From Pyrrhoderma lamaoense (taxonomy: Eukaryota > Basidiomycota > Agaricomycetes > Hymenochaetales > Hymenochaetaceae), in assembly GCA_002794735.1 (NCBI GenBank), contig NBAZ01000003.1:1922001-1986000 (forward strand): DNA of 64,000 nucleotides, in the 5' to 3' direction. This document shows positions 47,351 through 59,448 of the stretch, one piece after another. Position 1 is the stretch's first letter, and each line of letters opens with the position of its first letter. A program made the position numbers and the translations under genes. The notes beneath the pieces were generated by a model. It saw only the letters and a program-made list of their open reading frames with translations, made no database searches and was not told where the DNA came from.

Positions 47351-49270
47351 TCATAAGCAACCTGCCCCACCAATACCATCTTTCAGGACTCTCATCCCCC
47401 ACTTGTGTTGATAGATAGCCAAAACAATGAAAGCATGCCAGATAGCATGTGACCCTCCTCCGAGCCAATCTGTCCAGCGGGCCAATCGTGGGCTCCAACT
47501 CCCAACCCATCTCTCAGGGACATGAGTCACATAGAAGACAAGCCCAATGATATATGAAATCAGGCTAGGCACAATGGGTAGGATGAAGTCCCACACCGCC
47601 TTGGGGCCAAAAAGGCGAGAGAGATGCGCTAGAGGGGCAAGACCGGTGAAGGCCATTCCAAGGAAGAAGATGACTCTAATAGGCTTGAACTTTCTTCCAT
47701 TGAACCATCGGACAAAAGGGAAGATGCTACCAAGAATACCCGTGAGAAGACAGAGTGTTAGGTAGTTATACGCAACATCTGGGTGACACGAGAATCCATA
47801 GTAGACAACAGTGCCAACACTAGCTGAAATCAACCTAAGTCCAAATGAGAACCCATTTCATCGCAGTGATTAAGAAAAAGATTCATACCATCCGATTCCA
47901 ACATAATCAACCCTAAATGAAGTAAAATAATTCAGAAAATCAGAAATGTAAATTAATTAAACAAGTTGATTTCAACATACCGAGCACAAAGCTCCATACC
48001 TGTGCGGTGGGCGCAGCCGGACATAGTATGCCAAACAACACTGCTGAAAAGACAGAGCATGGCGAATGTAGTATAGACCTTTTCTGGTTTGTCTAAAGAT
48101 ATAGATGCATTGAAAACAGAACGTAATGCCGTGTGTAAGAGGGGTATCATATGCGTGTGGATATTCACTATAACGAAAAAAAGAGGTAAAGAGATGGTCT
48201 TGAAGCGAAGATGGAAGACTTACGTGTCTCATTATGAAGGGCAAAAAGCGAAAGTAAGATGATCGGCCATCTATGAAGTGGGATGAATCTAGTTGTATGA
48301 TATATTAATATAGGAGATCAGGAATAGCGAGGAATAACAAATTGATTCTAACACACCTATAGCCACTTTCTACCCAAGGGTTGTTGCGCCATTCCCTTGG
48401 CAAGTCCATATATGTAACAAGTTCAGAGCCATCTAGTGATTTTTTCAGTGCATCCTTCATGTCTCTTGCAGCCTTCTCCAGCGCGCTTTCATGGCCATCC
48501 ACCCGATGTAAGACGGCCGGAACCAAATCAGAGCTCAGAATCTTATCGATTAGAGTTGAAAGAGTTCCTGTGGAAGGAAGAGAGCATGACTCGGATGAGC
48601 TCAAAGTAGAAAGGTGGGCCTGAAGTGAATCAATATGTCGGGAGAGCACTGGAAGATAGTTCAGGGGCTGACTCAGATCAGCGGACATCTCTGAGAAATG
48701 AGTGCGAACGTCCTGGAAACGGGTCTGCATGTCTGCAAGGTGTGTTTGCATTGTGTCCATATCCGGCATTCGAGGCATATCCGGGATATGGGCGCGTATT
48801 TCATCTAAGAAAGACTGGTAAGAGATATCGTGGAAGTGTGTTTGAAGTAGTTCTTCTAATATCGGTACGTCGAATGGAAAATCGGGAAGATGGGCGTATA
48901 CATCAGAACGTATTCTGCGAAGCATCTCCATAGTATCATGAGCCCACAGCCTCGCCTCTCCCACTCTTTCCTCCCCTCTGCTCATCAACTCTCCTGTGGT
49001 CGGCAAATGAAACTCCGACGTTGAGAGTCGACTTTCGAGCTCTGCCAGATGGGAAAGCACGAGCACACGGATGGACGCGAGAACGGTTATGGGCGATCCT
49101 GACTTCATGTTACTCAAGTCAAGAGTAGATAAGTTGGGTAAGGGATTGCACGTTTGAGATGCTGACCGCGCCCTCTGTGGAGCAGAGAGCCTCCGCCTTG
49201 CCCGACGGTGTTTGAGCTGAGAATCCTCAGTGACAGCGGAAGTTGACGCAACCGTCACTGTGCTTGACAT
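47351..49270 (-). CDS. PAQR family (hemolysin III-related) receptor with long N-terminal helical domain
   Basis: PAQR proteins are seven-TM receptors with a zinc-site hydrolase fold (adiponectin-receptor and yeast Izh type). The chosen start at 49270 gives MSSTVTVASTSAVTE; an in-frame ATG lies at 49336. About 320 residues of helical, Met/His/Asp-rich repeats precede the membrane region (PDMPRMPDMDTMQTHLADMQ). The core begins YMDLPREWRNNPWVESGYR, FIPLHRWPIILLSLFALHNE and LNIHTHMIPLL, which are diagnostic. Then come FSSVVWHTMSGCAHR and, near the end, GGSHAIWHAFIVLAIYQHKW, which supply the conserved His residues. Stop at 47351-47353. The frame is intact over all exons. Size and the long cytoplasmic N-terminus resemble the yeast Izh3 group. 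Confidence 0.92.
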
Positions 49271-50263
49271 GATGACTTTCTCTTCAAAGCTGTTCGCACG
49301 AGACTTGGTGTATATAAAATTACAGTCTTTTTCCAATAAACTGATAGAAAGATAAAGTCAGTCTTAAATTTGATGTAGATGGTTGGAGCTTGGAGCCGAT
49401 AATCACGTTCACCGGTACAACGCACGTTTTTTCTCTTTCTTTCGGCCGCAACAAGAACTCGACGATAAATAAAAGGAAATTCTGCACGGAACGAATAATC
49501 AGCTAATTGAACTGTATTGAGAGCATCAAATACTGATGATCGAAATATGAAATGTTCACAACAAACCTAATTCGAGCTTGTTTGCTACTGTCTAGTGGTT
49601 AAAGAATGGACGGAACTATTCCGAGTTATGATAAGAGTGGCTTGGTGGAATGCTACAGGATGCAGTGGCCAACCGTCGAAACGCGCGAAACTTCTAGAGA
49701 TGCACGTAGAAACAAGGGGCTGCTGGCGTCTCGATATCGACGTTGTCGCTGTCAATTGAGGACTAGTAAAGACAGTTCTATGCCCGAATATTTAACCTGG
49801 TATGATTTGTCAGCGTTTTCATAAGCTGCATATGATTTTACGACATATAACGTACTAGTGCCTAGATTCACGAGTTCGTAGAAAGTAAAGTACTTCTCTC
49901 AATATCATATATTTGCAAAGCACACTTCCCTCACTTCCAATGGTACAAAACAAAGACGTTGTACCATGATACGGTGCAAACTTAGCTCACGAATCGACTC
50001 CATACCCGCAATATTTTGCCTTCTTAAATCCGCTGAGAACCTTCTACATACAAAAATCCATTTAACAAAGACAACGAGCGATATCCTCTTCATCGCTCTT
50101 ATCGCACATAAGTTACATACTGATAATAAGAATACGTGAAAACAATCAGTGTCGATACATCCATCGTCTAGCAATTTCATTGATTAAAGGCAGACACTGT
50201 CTAAGTAGTACGTGTAACAAGCAAAGCTTCCGCGTATTATCATAATTATGTAACAACAGTAAC
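49271..50263. other. Intergenic, divergent promoter PAQR / Pth
   Basis: About 1 kb. A TATATA-like element lies about 40 nt upstream of the PAQR start codon (near 49310-49316). Open frames at 49606-49824 and 49905-50180 show no domain and are probably chance. Confidence 0.4.
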
Positions 50264-50905
50264 ATGAAATATTCTAAATTGACCCTCTTTAGTCACTTAA
50301 GCCAGTCACCAAAGTTAATGTTGGCCAAACCGCAGCTTCTTGTGGTCGGAATCGGAAATATCATACTCCCTTTGACGAATCACAGTGTTGGCCACTACGT
50401 TCTCGACGGGTTTTCCCAGCGTTTGGGCGTCACATTAAAGCAACATAACACCTTCGATGGACAGTACGCAAGTGCTACATATCCGTTAACTGGCGACTCG
50501 GGCCAGCCATGGGAAATCCTTCTCTTCAAACCCAACCCAGCGATGAACATCCTAGGAAACTCAGTGGCAAAAGTCTTTCGAGAGACCGTCAATGATCCGA
50601 GACACGTTCTCGTTCTTCAGGATACCATGTATCTTAGCAAGGGGCGCATGAAAGTTAAATATGGTGGAAGTCCCGAGGGACATCGTGGCATTCGATCGGT
50701 AAACAAGTTTCTGCAAACGAGCGATTACTTCAGACTCCAAATTGGTATTGGACGCCAAGGTGAAGCTAGGGAGTATGTCCTCGCGAGGCTGGATAACTAC
50801 ATGAAGCAATACTATAGCGAAAATGGGGAGGGCATGGACGAAGCCTGGGATCTCCTGTTGAAGCATCCCCAGCGAGTTGAAAAGCTGCAGAAATCTAGCT
50901 CCTAG
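50264..50905 (+). CDS. PTH1: Peptidyl-tRNA hydrolase (Pth1 type)
   Basis: Pth cleaves peptidyl-tRNA released from stalled ribosomes, recycling tRNA. A single exon of 213 residues covers the full fold. Conserved positions are VVGIGN (catalytic Asn32), PLTNHSVGHYVLDGF (His40), KPNPAMNILG (Asn95), LVLQDTMYLSKGRMK (Asp120, matching E. coli Asp93) and GGSPEGHRGIRSV (His140). The residue after that His, Asn in bacterial Pth (GGHNGLK), is Arg here. Met19 begins the segment that matches bacterial Pth, so the first 18 residues may be a targeting extension or Met19 the true start. Mitochondrial or dual location is an inference. Stop at 50903-50905. Confidence 0.92.
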   Translation: MKYSKLTLFSHLSQSPKLMLAKPQLLVVGIGNIILPLTNHSVGHYVLDGFSQRLGVTLKQHNTFDGQYASATYPLTGDSGQPWEILLFKPNPAMNILGNSVAKVFRETVNDPRHVLVLQDTMYLSKGRMKVKYGGSPEGHRGIRSVNKFLQTSDYFRLQIGIGRQGEAREYVLARLDNYMKQYYSENGEGMDEAWDLLLKHPQRVEKLQKSSS

Positions 50906-51942
50906 TTGAAAGGAGTCGAAAGGATGCTAGTAGGGTCACAGATGTGGAATCGTGACAGATGAATATAGGGTATGGCTGGGATAATAATCCATGTTTGTAT
51001 TATCTAGCCTGACAATCGGTCCGCGAACACTACGAAGTCTTATGGACGTCACAAATCATCTCTTCGTTTTTTTGTAGATAAATCTACTAATTATAGATCC
51101 CTTTGTTCTTGTGCTAGCGGTCCCGATCTAATAACCCCCGATCATGACTTCAGTGGTCATTGCTGATATTGACAATAAAATAGAGTTCTCTCTTCATCCT
51201 CACACGATATAGCCCCCAAAAACTTGAAATTCTCTTTTTGATAACACTACAAATACGAGCTCGTAGCTTACTCTTTTAGGACAGATCCAGTGGTCATGCG
51301 GGACTCAATGAAGACGTTATAACTAGAATCTAGAAAACCGCGTGGATACTTGGAGTTCTATATATCTTTTTAATTTGAATTGTAACGGAGAAAGGCTCTT
51401 AAACTCCATCGGATGGCTTGTGGCATTTTAAAGTCCAGAGAGTCCAGTAAGAAATTCTCTAAGCTGTTTGATTTTTCCAAGCGTAGAACAACGCAATGCG
51501 CTTCACGTTGACTTTTGGGAGTTCTTTTCTATACTCCTCTTATCTATCAAGATATATCCAATTTATGCTAATAGTGCCTCAGTATCAGTCAAGAATAACA
51601 GGACCGGAGAATGCTTCGATTTCGCTACCGCGTGGTTGATGATAATTCTTTCTTTGCGTCTGCTTCCTTCTCTGACTCGTCTTGATCTCTGCTCCCCTTG
51701 TGACGATATCGAATGAGCTTTTATTTCGGGGGTAACTAGGAGATAAGCCCTTCCCGGACCAAAACGGCACTTTCAACAACAGAGACAGCGGAGCGTCGGA
51801 CAGGTCATCCTATGACATATTTATGTCACGAACGGGAAGGGATTGCTTCTCTATGTGATCAGGAACTACTATAAAACTAACGGAGAAGGAGCGGAAGGCG
51901 TCTAGAGCTGGCCTTGTGTCTAAAGGACAGTTATCACCCACC
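50906..51942. other. Intergenic, GH92 promoter region
   Basis: No gene recognised. A TATA-like box is listed separately. The frame at 51468-51716 has no domain. Confidence 0.4.
51870..51876 (+). promoter_or_regulatory. Possible TATA box of the GH92 gene
   Basis: TATAAAA about 70 nt upstream of the chosen ATG at 51943. Position and sequence fit a core promoter, but the transcription start is unknown. Confidence 0.35.
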
Positions 51943-54900
51943 ATGGTACATTCCATGGTCGAGTCACTCATTTTCACACTCTTCATATTCTCATATATTG
52001 GGAGCCTATATGCTCAACCTTCCGCTGAGGTCCAGAGACGGATTGCGGCTGCGATAAAAGCGGCTGCCAACTCAACGGATATTGACTATACAGCTTTTGT
52101 AAACCCATTCATAGGAACAGGTGAGAAAAGCATGGGCATCAGTTTCCTGTTACTGTTCTGACACGTATCCCCCCCCCCCCCGGAACAAGATAATTTTGGA
52201 GATGTATGGTATGTTTCTCGTTGTTCTTTACCCATAAACCCGGCTCAAGATAGTGGGAAAAATCATTTAGCCCTGGTGCATCGGTTCCATTTGGAATGGT
52301 AAACTATTTATAGAACGGGGAATACAATGTTGTGATGACTTTTTGCTTGGTTTCTAGGCCAAATTTTCTACAGATCTTACTGGATATGCGCCTGCAGGTC
52401 AGTAGTCCGTTTGTCTTTCGTAAACCATCTAGACATTTACAAAATATTGTCTACATAGGATATGTTACGGATCCTACACAGATGATTCGTGGCTTAAGCC
52501 CTTTACACGATAGCGGTACAGGTTCTTCGTTGGGTAAGAAATATAAGTCAATGATCAACAAGACGTAGGTTAGATCTTTTAAATTATCAGGTTCTTATGG
52601 AAACTTCGAGATCATGCCCCTTCTTTGCCCGGACGGTTTTTTCACTTGTACAACAACACTTTCCGACCGCGAGAGATTCAGGAAAAATAACACCGATGGT
52701 AATCTACTTTCTCACATCCCAGATTCAAGATCTTGTCATATGAAATAAAATTTAAAAAAAGAAAGAAAGATGAGAAAACGCTAATTCATATATTGCGCCC
52801 TGCGCTGATCTTAGATGCATCTCCTGGTTACTTTGCTCAGACACTTGATAATGAGATCAAGATGGAAGCCACGTCTACTCGGCGAGCGGGTCTTGAGAGA
52901 TTTACGTTTCCGAGCGGCTCAAAACCATATTTCGTTCTAGATTTGGCAAATGATCTTCCTGCTAGCTTCGCAGGCGGAACTCTCGATATTGATCCTCAAA
53001 AAGGTAGGATTATGATCGGTGGACTATGGGGTCCAAGGTACTGTCGCACACTACTTTGGTGTCTTCATCCTCAGTGATTGATGGGCTTTCTCATTTGTTT
53101 TTTCTATATAGTTTCGGTCCAAGCACATTTCACTATCAAGCTTTTGCTTGTTACGACCTTCTCGGAGTGGGAATCAAACGTTAGATGAATATGGACTTTG
53201 GACTGGCGATACGTATGAGACAAACATTCTTCATTCAGTAAATAGTTCTTGTTCAAATACTCAAATTTCTCAGTTTCGGCCTCGACCAAAAAGCACTAGG
53301 TCAAACACATATGAACCTCACTCAAGACCTCATTGGAGGGACACCTTACCAATCTGGAGCACTCTTCTCCTATGCAAATAACCCTTCGGAAATCATCATT
53401 CGAGTCGGAGTCTCGTTTGTTTCTGCGGAACAGGCATGTTCAAATGCAGAAGAGGAGGTAGGGGATGCAAGCTTTGAGGATATTGTTGCTCAGTCAAAAG
53501 CGCTTTGGCTGGATAAATTGAAAAGGATAGAAATTGATATTGCGGGGACACCTGCGAACGTGACAGAGATGCTATACTCTTCACTTTATAGGTCGTTTTT
53601 GACACCAGTACGTGTAAAGCTAAAGAGACGTAGTCTGTATTCTTAACATCACATTTTGGTGCAGAATAATGCGACTGGAGAAACTCAAGGGCCGTTTGTA
53701 AATACTACGTCTCCTTACTTCGATTCACTCTACTGCAGGTGACCATAATTTTAATATACTTTCTTCATAAATATTGATATAAACAACGTATATATAGCTG
53801 GGATACAGTAAGAATAATATGCAATTTTCTCTAGCTCTTCTACTAAAACACTTTTTTTGCAGTTTCGTACATTCTATCCATTAATGGCATTACATTCCCC
53901 GTAGAATTTTCTGAAATAGTAGAAAACTACATTGATGGGTGGCGAAAGACTGGATGGTTGCCAGAATGCAGATCTAACAATTTGCCAGGTTGGACTCAGG
54001 GTGGTGCGTAGTGGCATATCAGTCCACAGTCAATGATGATATCTGACTGATAATTTTATACTTCTTAAGGCTCAAACGGTGACAACATCGTATCTCATTT
54101 TGCAATCACATATCACAATGAAGCTAGTCAACTCGGAGTGGATTTGAATGAGCTATATTCTGCACTTAAAACAGACGCTGAAGTCAATCCTCCTGAATGG
54201 AATATTCACGGTCGACAAGTTAATGTCTATAAGTAAGCTGAAAAGTTATATCCACACTGCAGGGCCGGAATTAAGCCTCCTTTAGACAGTATGGTTATGT
54301 GCCCTTCGCTGTCTTTGATCCTGCGAGTACGGGCCGTCAAACCCGTGAAGCAAGTCGAACAATAGAAGTAAGGTTCAATGACGTTGGCTGAACGGAATTC
54401 TTCTGCTATAACTTCTTATACTAGTATGCATTCAACGATTTCGGTGTCCGGCAAACAGCTCTCTTGTTGAATAACAGTGCCGACGTTGCTTTATATGCAA
54501 ACCGCTCTCTAGTAAGAGTACAACTTAAAACTCAGAATAAGAAATGCTAATCATAATTCCTTATACTTCATGCCTTTAGTCTTATCGCAACGTCTGGGAT
54601 CCGTCTATCGAAAGTGACGGATTCAAGGGTTTCATGGAGAAGCGTTTACCTAATGGGACATTCATCCCGTTGAACCCGATAGATTGTTCTCCGCAAGATA
54701 CTAATACATCCCGAGCATGTTCCTTGCAAGCTAACAATGGAAACGGGTTCTTTGAGTCGAGCAGCTGGGAATATAGTTTCTTTGCTCCTCATGATACAGC
54801 ACATTTGATTGAATTGATGGGTGGGAATGTATGTTTATATTCCAGATGATTTCTGGTTTTTGAAGATTAATTCTGGATCCCTATTGACTTGATCTTAGGA

Positions 54901-55679
54901 TACCTTCGTTCGACGTGTCGACCACTTCTTTGAGGTGACTCATAATTTTTACCTTTCAAGTTCTTCATATGTTAAACTAAAGCTTCTTGAAAATCCTAGG
55001 CTGGTTACTTCCAAGCTGGAAATGAACCGTCATTCCAAACTCCTGTTGGGTACCATTACGCGAATCGGCCAACAAAATCAGTTGATAGAGTTCGCGATGT
55101 TGTCTTCACCAATTTCGACATTAGTAGGATTATTCGTTATTTTCTTATGAATAACGCCACAAACTAATCATGTAATACAGCGCCTGCTGGTATACCAGGA
55201 AATGATGATCAAGCCGCCATGGCTACCCTCGTATCTTTCCATTTACTGGGTCTTTATCCTGGTGAGCATATAAGACGAGAGATTCCAGATATATTATTTA
55301 CAAACAACATTTTGTATGTACAATTTACTGTATGCACACTGCAGTCCCTAGCACGTCTCAACTCCTCATACTGTCTCCATTCATGCCAAAATACACCATA
55401 CACAACACGTTCCTTAACGTATCTACAACGGTCATAGTCAAAAACTTCGATGCGCGATCGGTGCAACAAGTTATTCCTAAGGGTGTAGCAGCATATGTAG
55501 CAAATGTCACAGTAAATGGAGTGCCTACGGAATCACGCTGTCATTTCGATTTCTACGATACGTTCCGAGTTGGAGGGACAATCGAGATTGAACTTACGTC
55601 CGATAAAAACGCCGTTGATAGCTGTGCAGGAAGTTTACCAGAAAGTCTGTCGACGGGCGGTTTTGCCAGTGTGAGGTAG
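51943..55679 (+). CDS. Glycoside hydrolase family 92 alpha-1,2-mannosidase, secreted
   Basis: GH92 enzymes are calcium-dependent exo-mannosidases that trim N-glycans and fungal mannans. The start at 51943 gives a signal peptide (MVHSMVESLIFTLFIFSYIG) ending in LYAQ. About twelve short introns separate the exons. Landmarks in order are AFVNPFIGT, PGASVPFGM, STDLTGYAPAG, IRGLSPLHDSGTG, SFGPSTFHYQAFACYDLLG, LWLDKLKRIEI, WDTFRTFYPL, IDGWRKTGWLPECR, TIEYAFNDFGVRQTALL, GFFESSSWEYSF, GIPGNDDQAAMATLVSFHLL and LGLYPVPSTSQLLILSP. These match the two GH92 domains. One base is missing at 53164-53165: CYDLLG continues as SGNQTLDEYGLWTGDT in the next frame. Stop at 55677-55679. Many N-glycosylation sites are visible, consistent with secretion. 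Confidence 0.92.
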
Positions 55680-55943
55680 AAGTTGATTACATACAAACAA
55701 CAGGGGAGGCATCAGGAAGTGGTGAGTAATAGATTACATGAGAAAACAGTTGAGGTCAGTGGGTAGAGGTATCGCATAGTAAAAGTGTATATATAACATG
55801 ACTTGAATGAATGAAGAGATCAATGCAGCAGAGTCCCGGAAACAACAGTATGTTGATTCTTGAATGCACTAAGAAAATAACTAGATATGGGTTTTTCTTT
55901 CCTTTTTCTTGATAATTGTGAATGTATATGTCAGCTAGTGAAC

Positions 55944-57743
55944 TCAAGCTCGAGAGCGGGAGGTAATGATAAAGATCCCAGGTCTGACTTTGAAATTGAA
56001 ACGACTACTGTGAAAAAAGTTAGATAGTTGATCACACTTGTGACTCGAAATCAAAGACAATTCTAACCTTTCTAGAGCCTCCATAAGACGGAAGTTTGTA
56101 TTATTCTTAGACTGGTCATCATCATCATCATGCCTTACTAAGATATTCAAGCGTTTATGTCTTTTCCTCTCGACATTTTTCCAAGCATTCTCAACACGTT
56201 CAATTGCTTCATCTACCGTGAGATCACGAACATCGATAGCAGTGTCTTCTGATTTGGAATAGAAGAAAATCCATTAAAACGCATCAGACGGCTTAGTGAT
56301 GTGGACTAAAGTCAGTTGAAAGGTATTTTACGTACCATAGCTTTCAGAAAAGTATTGGTCAGCAAGATTTTCAACAGTTATTGGTATCTCCTCAATATCA
56401 TCAGGAGATTGACGAGAAGGTTGTGGCCGAGGTCCTGCAGGGGATCGTGACCTCGACCTAGACCTGGATCGAGAACGTCTATTAGAGGGACCCGAAGGCG
56501 GTACCCAAAGTCGCGCAGATTGAGGTGAATCAGGTACAGAGTCGGTGATAATTTCCGTAGACGGCTCCGGTGGGGCGATGGGAACGTTTAGAATACGAGA
56601 GAGGCGAGATGGAGAGCGAGGAGTTTCCTCCGAGAGTACACCTGTAGATCCTTCTCGTGGTGAGAATAGTAATGTAGAAGGCGGGGTTCCATCTGATGGG
56701 GGGACGATTTCTGGGGAGCGGATGTGACTACTTGATAATTCAGGTTCAGGAAAAGCAGGAGGGAGGGGTTCGGGGAAAGTAGGTGTTTCTGTCGTAATAG
56801 ACATTCCAGAGGTAGGATAGCGATTGAACTCTGCCTGTCTTGGGGTTGTTAACGGGGTATCAATCTCATCATTCACTATTCTTATTCGTTCTGATAATCG
56901 TTCACCAGTGAGTAAGCTTGAAGGGATCTGGGAAGGAGGGATAGAAGTAGAGATCGTTGTTGGTGCCGTTTCAGATGTGGGTACATTGAACCTCCTTAAG
57001 ATAGAGGGAGGTGGATGCATTCGCGTACGCACAGAGCCGCTGGCACTCGTATTCGATGGCTCCATATATAATCCGCTTCCACTTGCAGATGCCGGGACAG
57101 ATTCACTGAGAGCATCCTCAGCACCGTCAGAACTTGTTGAGTGGGAAGTTGATAATGAAGTTTCATCAAAAGTAACACGAGAGCTGCGAGTTATGGTGCT
57201 TGGAGCATGTGTCGTACTTATGGAGGGTCTGAGCGGTCGCGAAGGACGGACAGTGACTGAAGAGGTTCCGGTTGAACGTCCAGTAGTTGTACCCGATGTG
57301 CGACGAGAATTTGCAGACGTTCTAGAATTTCGAGACACCTCAGAGCCCACGTCGCTCCTATAGGAGCGTTCAGATGTGTAGCCATCGCCAGATCCAATGA
57401 TTGAGTACATTTCTCGAGAAACGTCCTTTGCAAACTGATCACCAACAAGCTCATACCAAAGGTCAGGGCCAAAGTCCGCAAGAACAACACCAAGCCCGCC
57501 TGCAAGTACAAGTGTTATAGAATTTTCGAGATCCCCAAACATCTTAAAATCAAATAAAAGGCCTGCAAAGAAAACGATGAGTGTAAGTGGGTCTGTGAGT
57601 GTATCGGTAAGCCATGCACGGTGTACTATGAGCCCGTTACAGAGCCCAATCACACCTGCACCTAGACGGGGATTTGTGTTGCAGACTGCATTGGCGAAAA
57701 CTCGGCCCGCAACACCCAGGGCGATTGAGACCTCTGCGCTCAT
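55944..57743 (-). CDS. Membrane-anchored protein with degenerate Smr domain (paralogue B)
   Basis: This is a paralogue of the gene at 35256-37952. The N-terminal membrane block matches it segment by segment (VSIALGVAGRVFANAV, LGAGVIGLCNGLIVHRAWLT, LVLAGGLGVVLADFGPDLW). The Ser/Thr/Pro-rich middle also holds an RS run (RRSRSRSRSRSRSPAG). Spliced to the next exon, the C-terminus reads EDTAIDVRDLTVDEAIERVE and RLNILVRHDDDDDQSKNNTN, aligning with the Smr fold. However, VHG is replaced by VRD, the GxxHS motif is replaced by an Asp run, and no DUF1771 block is present. The last exon ends FNFKVRPGIFIITSRSRA, stop at 55944-55946. The long first exon is intact. The likely state is a catalytically dead or RNA-binding-only Smr relative. 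Function unknown. Confidence 0.8.
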
Positions 57744-58068
57744 CTCCTTGAAAGTCTACGAACAGATGTAGCCAACAATTGGCATGTCCGGAAGCTGTTT
57801 ACTCAGGGTCCAACACTAGATACGTGTTCCCATGAGACAAATATAGATTGTTTGTACACGAAGCGTTGACATTACTCATATGTTATGTAGCGATGTGACT
57901 AAGTCACTAATGCTAAGTATTAAAGGTAACGTCATGTTACACGTAGCAAGAATATTGTGGTAGTCTAAAGTACACATGATAATAAAATATACAACATTTC
58001 TAATATACAAGGTCCATGGGTCGTGCGTCTCGTAGGTAATGTAAACCGTTAGAATAATCCCTTACATT
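57744..58068. other. Intergenic, promoter of Smr paralogue B and TAF12 3' flank
   Basis: Short gap between minus-strand genes. Nothing else seen. Confidence 0.4.
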
Positions 58069-59448
58069 TCACATCAGCTTTGCCTCTTTTTTCGCTTGGG
58101 CTACTTGGGCTAAACGCTGCGCTCGAAGTGTCACGTTCGTATTTTGGGACGATTTCTTGCTAGAACCACCGCCTCCAATTGCTCCAGCGGACGATCCAGC
58201 GAATGGTAATGACGACGACACTCTAGTCTCATCACTAGCGAACCCTGGAATACGTATGTTGTGATTACGCTCTACAATAGCGAAAATGTGAGTTGTAGGC
58301 AGAAGACTAGATTTATTGCAGTAAATATTTTTACCAAGATGTAATTGTAGATCTCGAACTTCAAGGGTGTCGCTCCCTCTATGTTTGGCTAGTCTGCAAC
58401 CGAAATTTGTGACAGAGTCAATAAATTCGTCTGCAATGTCTAATAAGAGCTGTATGGTGTCTCAGTTCACTGCCGATCAGGCTATCTTAAAGTCTGAGTT
58501 TGTGCCTACCTCTTCGACTTCGGGCTCAATTTTCACGTTAGGATCAATACTGAACACCAGATCTTGAATAGAACGTCGCATGCTCTGGTCTATGGGTGCA
58601 TTTTTCGTCTGGGAAGATGTTTCTGCCGAGTTCAACACACTAGTATCGTCAGTCCTTGCAATTTGAGAAGGTGTACCTATTGTCGGCAATTGTGATCAAA
58701 TTCGGAAACATTATTTCTCTGCTATGCGGACATACCGGAGATGCGTCCCGCTGCAAATCCTCCTGTAAGAGTTGGTCGACCAGTGGCATTCGGATAGTGC
58801 TGCGGTCCAGGATTCGTGATATTTAAAGTTTGACTTATAGGAAATGAAGACACGGTAGCGCCCAGTGCGGGAGCTGGTGAAGCTGCCTTAAAAGCGGCAA
58901 CAGGATTAATCCCGCTAGATGCTACGATGCTGGACTGAGTTGGCTATGTTGCACCGTATGTTAAGTACCTAAAGTCCAAGATTATTGCTCTTCACTCACT
59001 TTCGGTACAATTGGGGTGGAAGTGGATCCTTGAGTAGTCGACGAGGATGCGCTTGAATCCTTCTGTTGACTAGTGGCAGCAAAATTCCTCAGCTATCTCG
59101 ACATTTGGTCAATATGATGTGAGATAAAATAAGAATTATCAATTGCAGTTACGGTGGATAGTTGCTGAACCAAGAACACACCTGAGTAATTTGCGCTTGT
59201 GAGAGTCGTCCTTGTTTGGCCAACTCACTAATTTGGTCCATATTTTGTAAAAGAAGCTGAGCTATTTTATCATGCTGAAGATTCTCTCCTGTGGATGATT
59301 TGAAGGCATTTGAAAGAGCAGCAATGATGCTATTTGCAGGCAAGCCATTTGTAGTCGCCGAATTGGAAGTGGCAGAGGACTGTTGTGACGGTTGCGCGGC
59401 TTGTGCTTGCGCTTGGTTTTGTTGAGTTTGCTGTTCGTTTGTCGACAT
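58069..59448 (-). CDS. TAF12: TFIID/SAGA subunit TAF12 (histone-fold)
   Basis: TAF12 pairs with TAF4 in TFIID and with Ada1 in SAGA through an H2B-like histone fold. The start at 59448 ([20 protein letters not shown]) opens a Gln-rich leader. A short helical block ([20 protein letters not shown]) and a Ser/Pro/Ala-rich region follow. The histone fold is spread over the last exons: [20 protein letters not shown], then [20 protein letters not shown] and [20 protein letters not shown], the most conserved part, and RIPGF. The C-terminus is a short Ala/Lys-rich helix ([18 protein letters not shown]), stop at 58069-58071. Exons are small, separated by short introns. Confidence 0.93.

Noticed and set aside
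49606..50180. Two short frames between PAQR and Pth
   Set aside because: No domain, no splice partners; likely promoter DNA.
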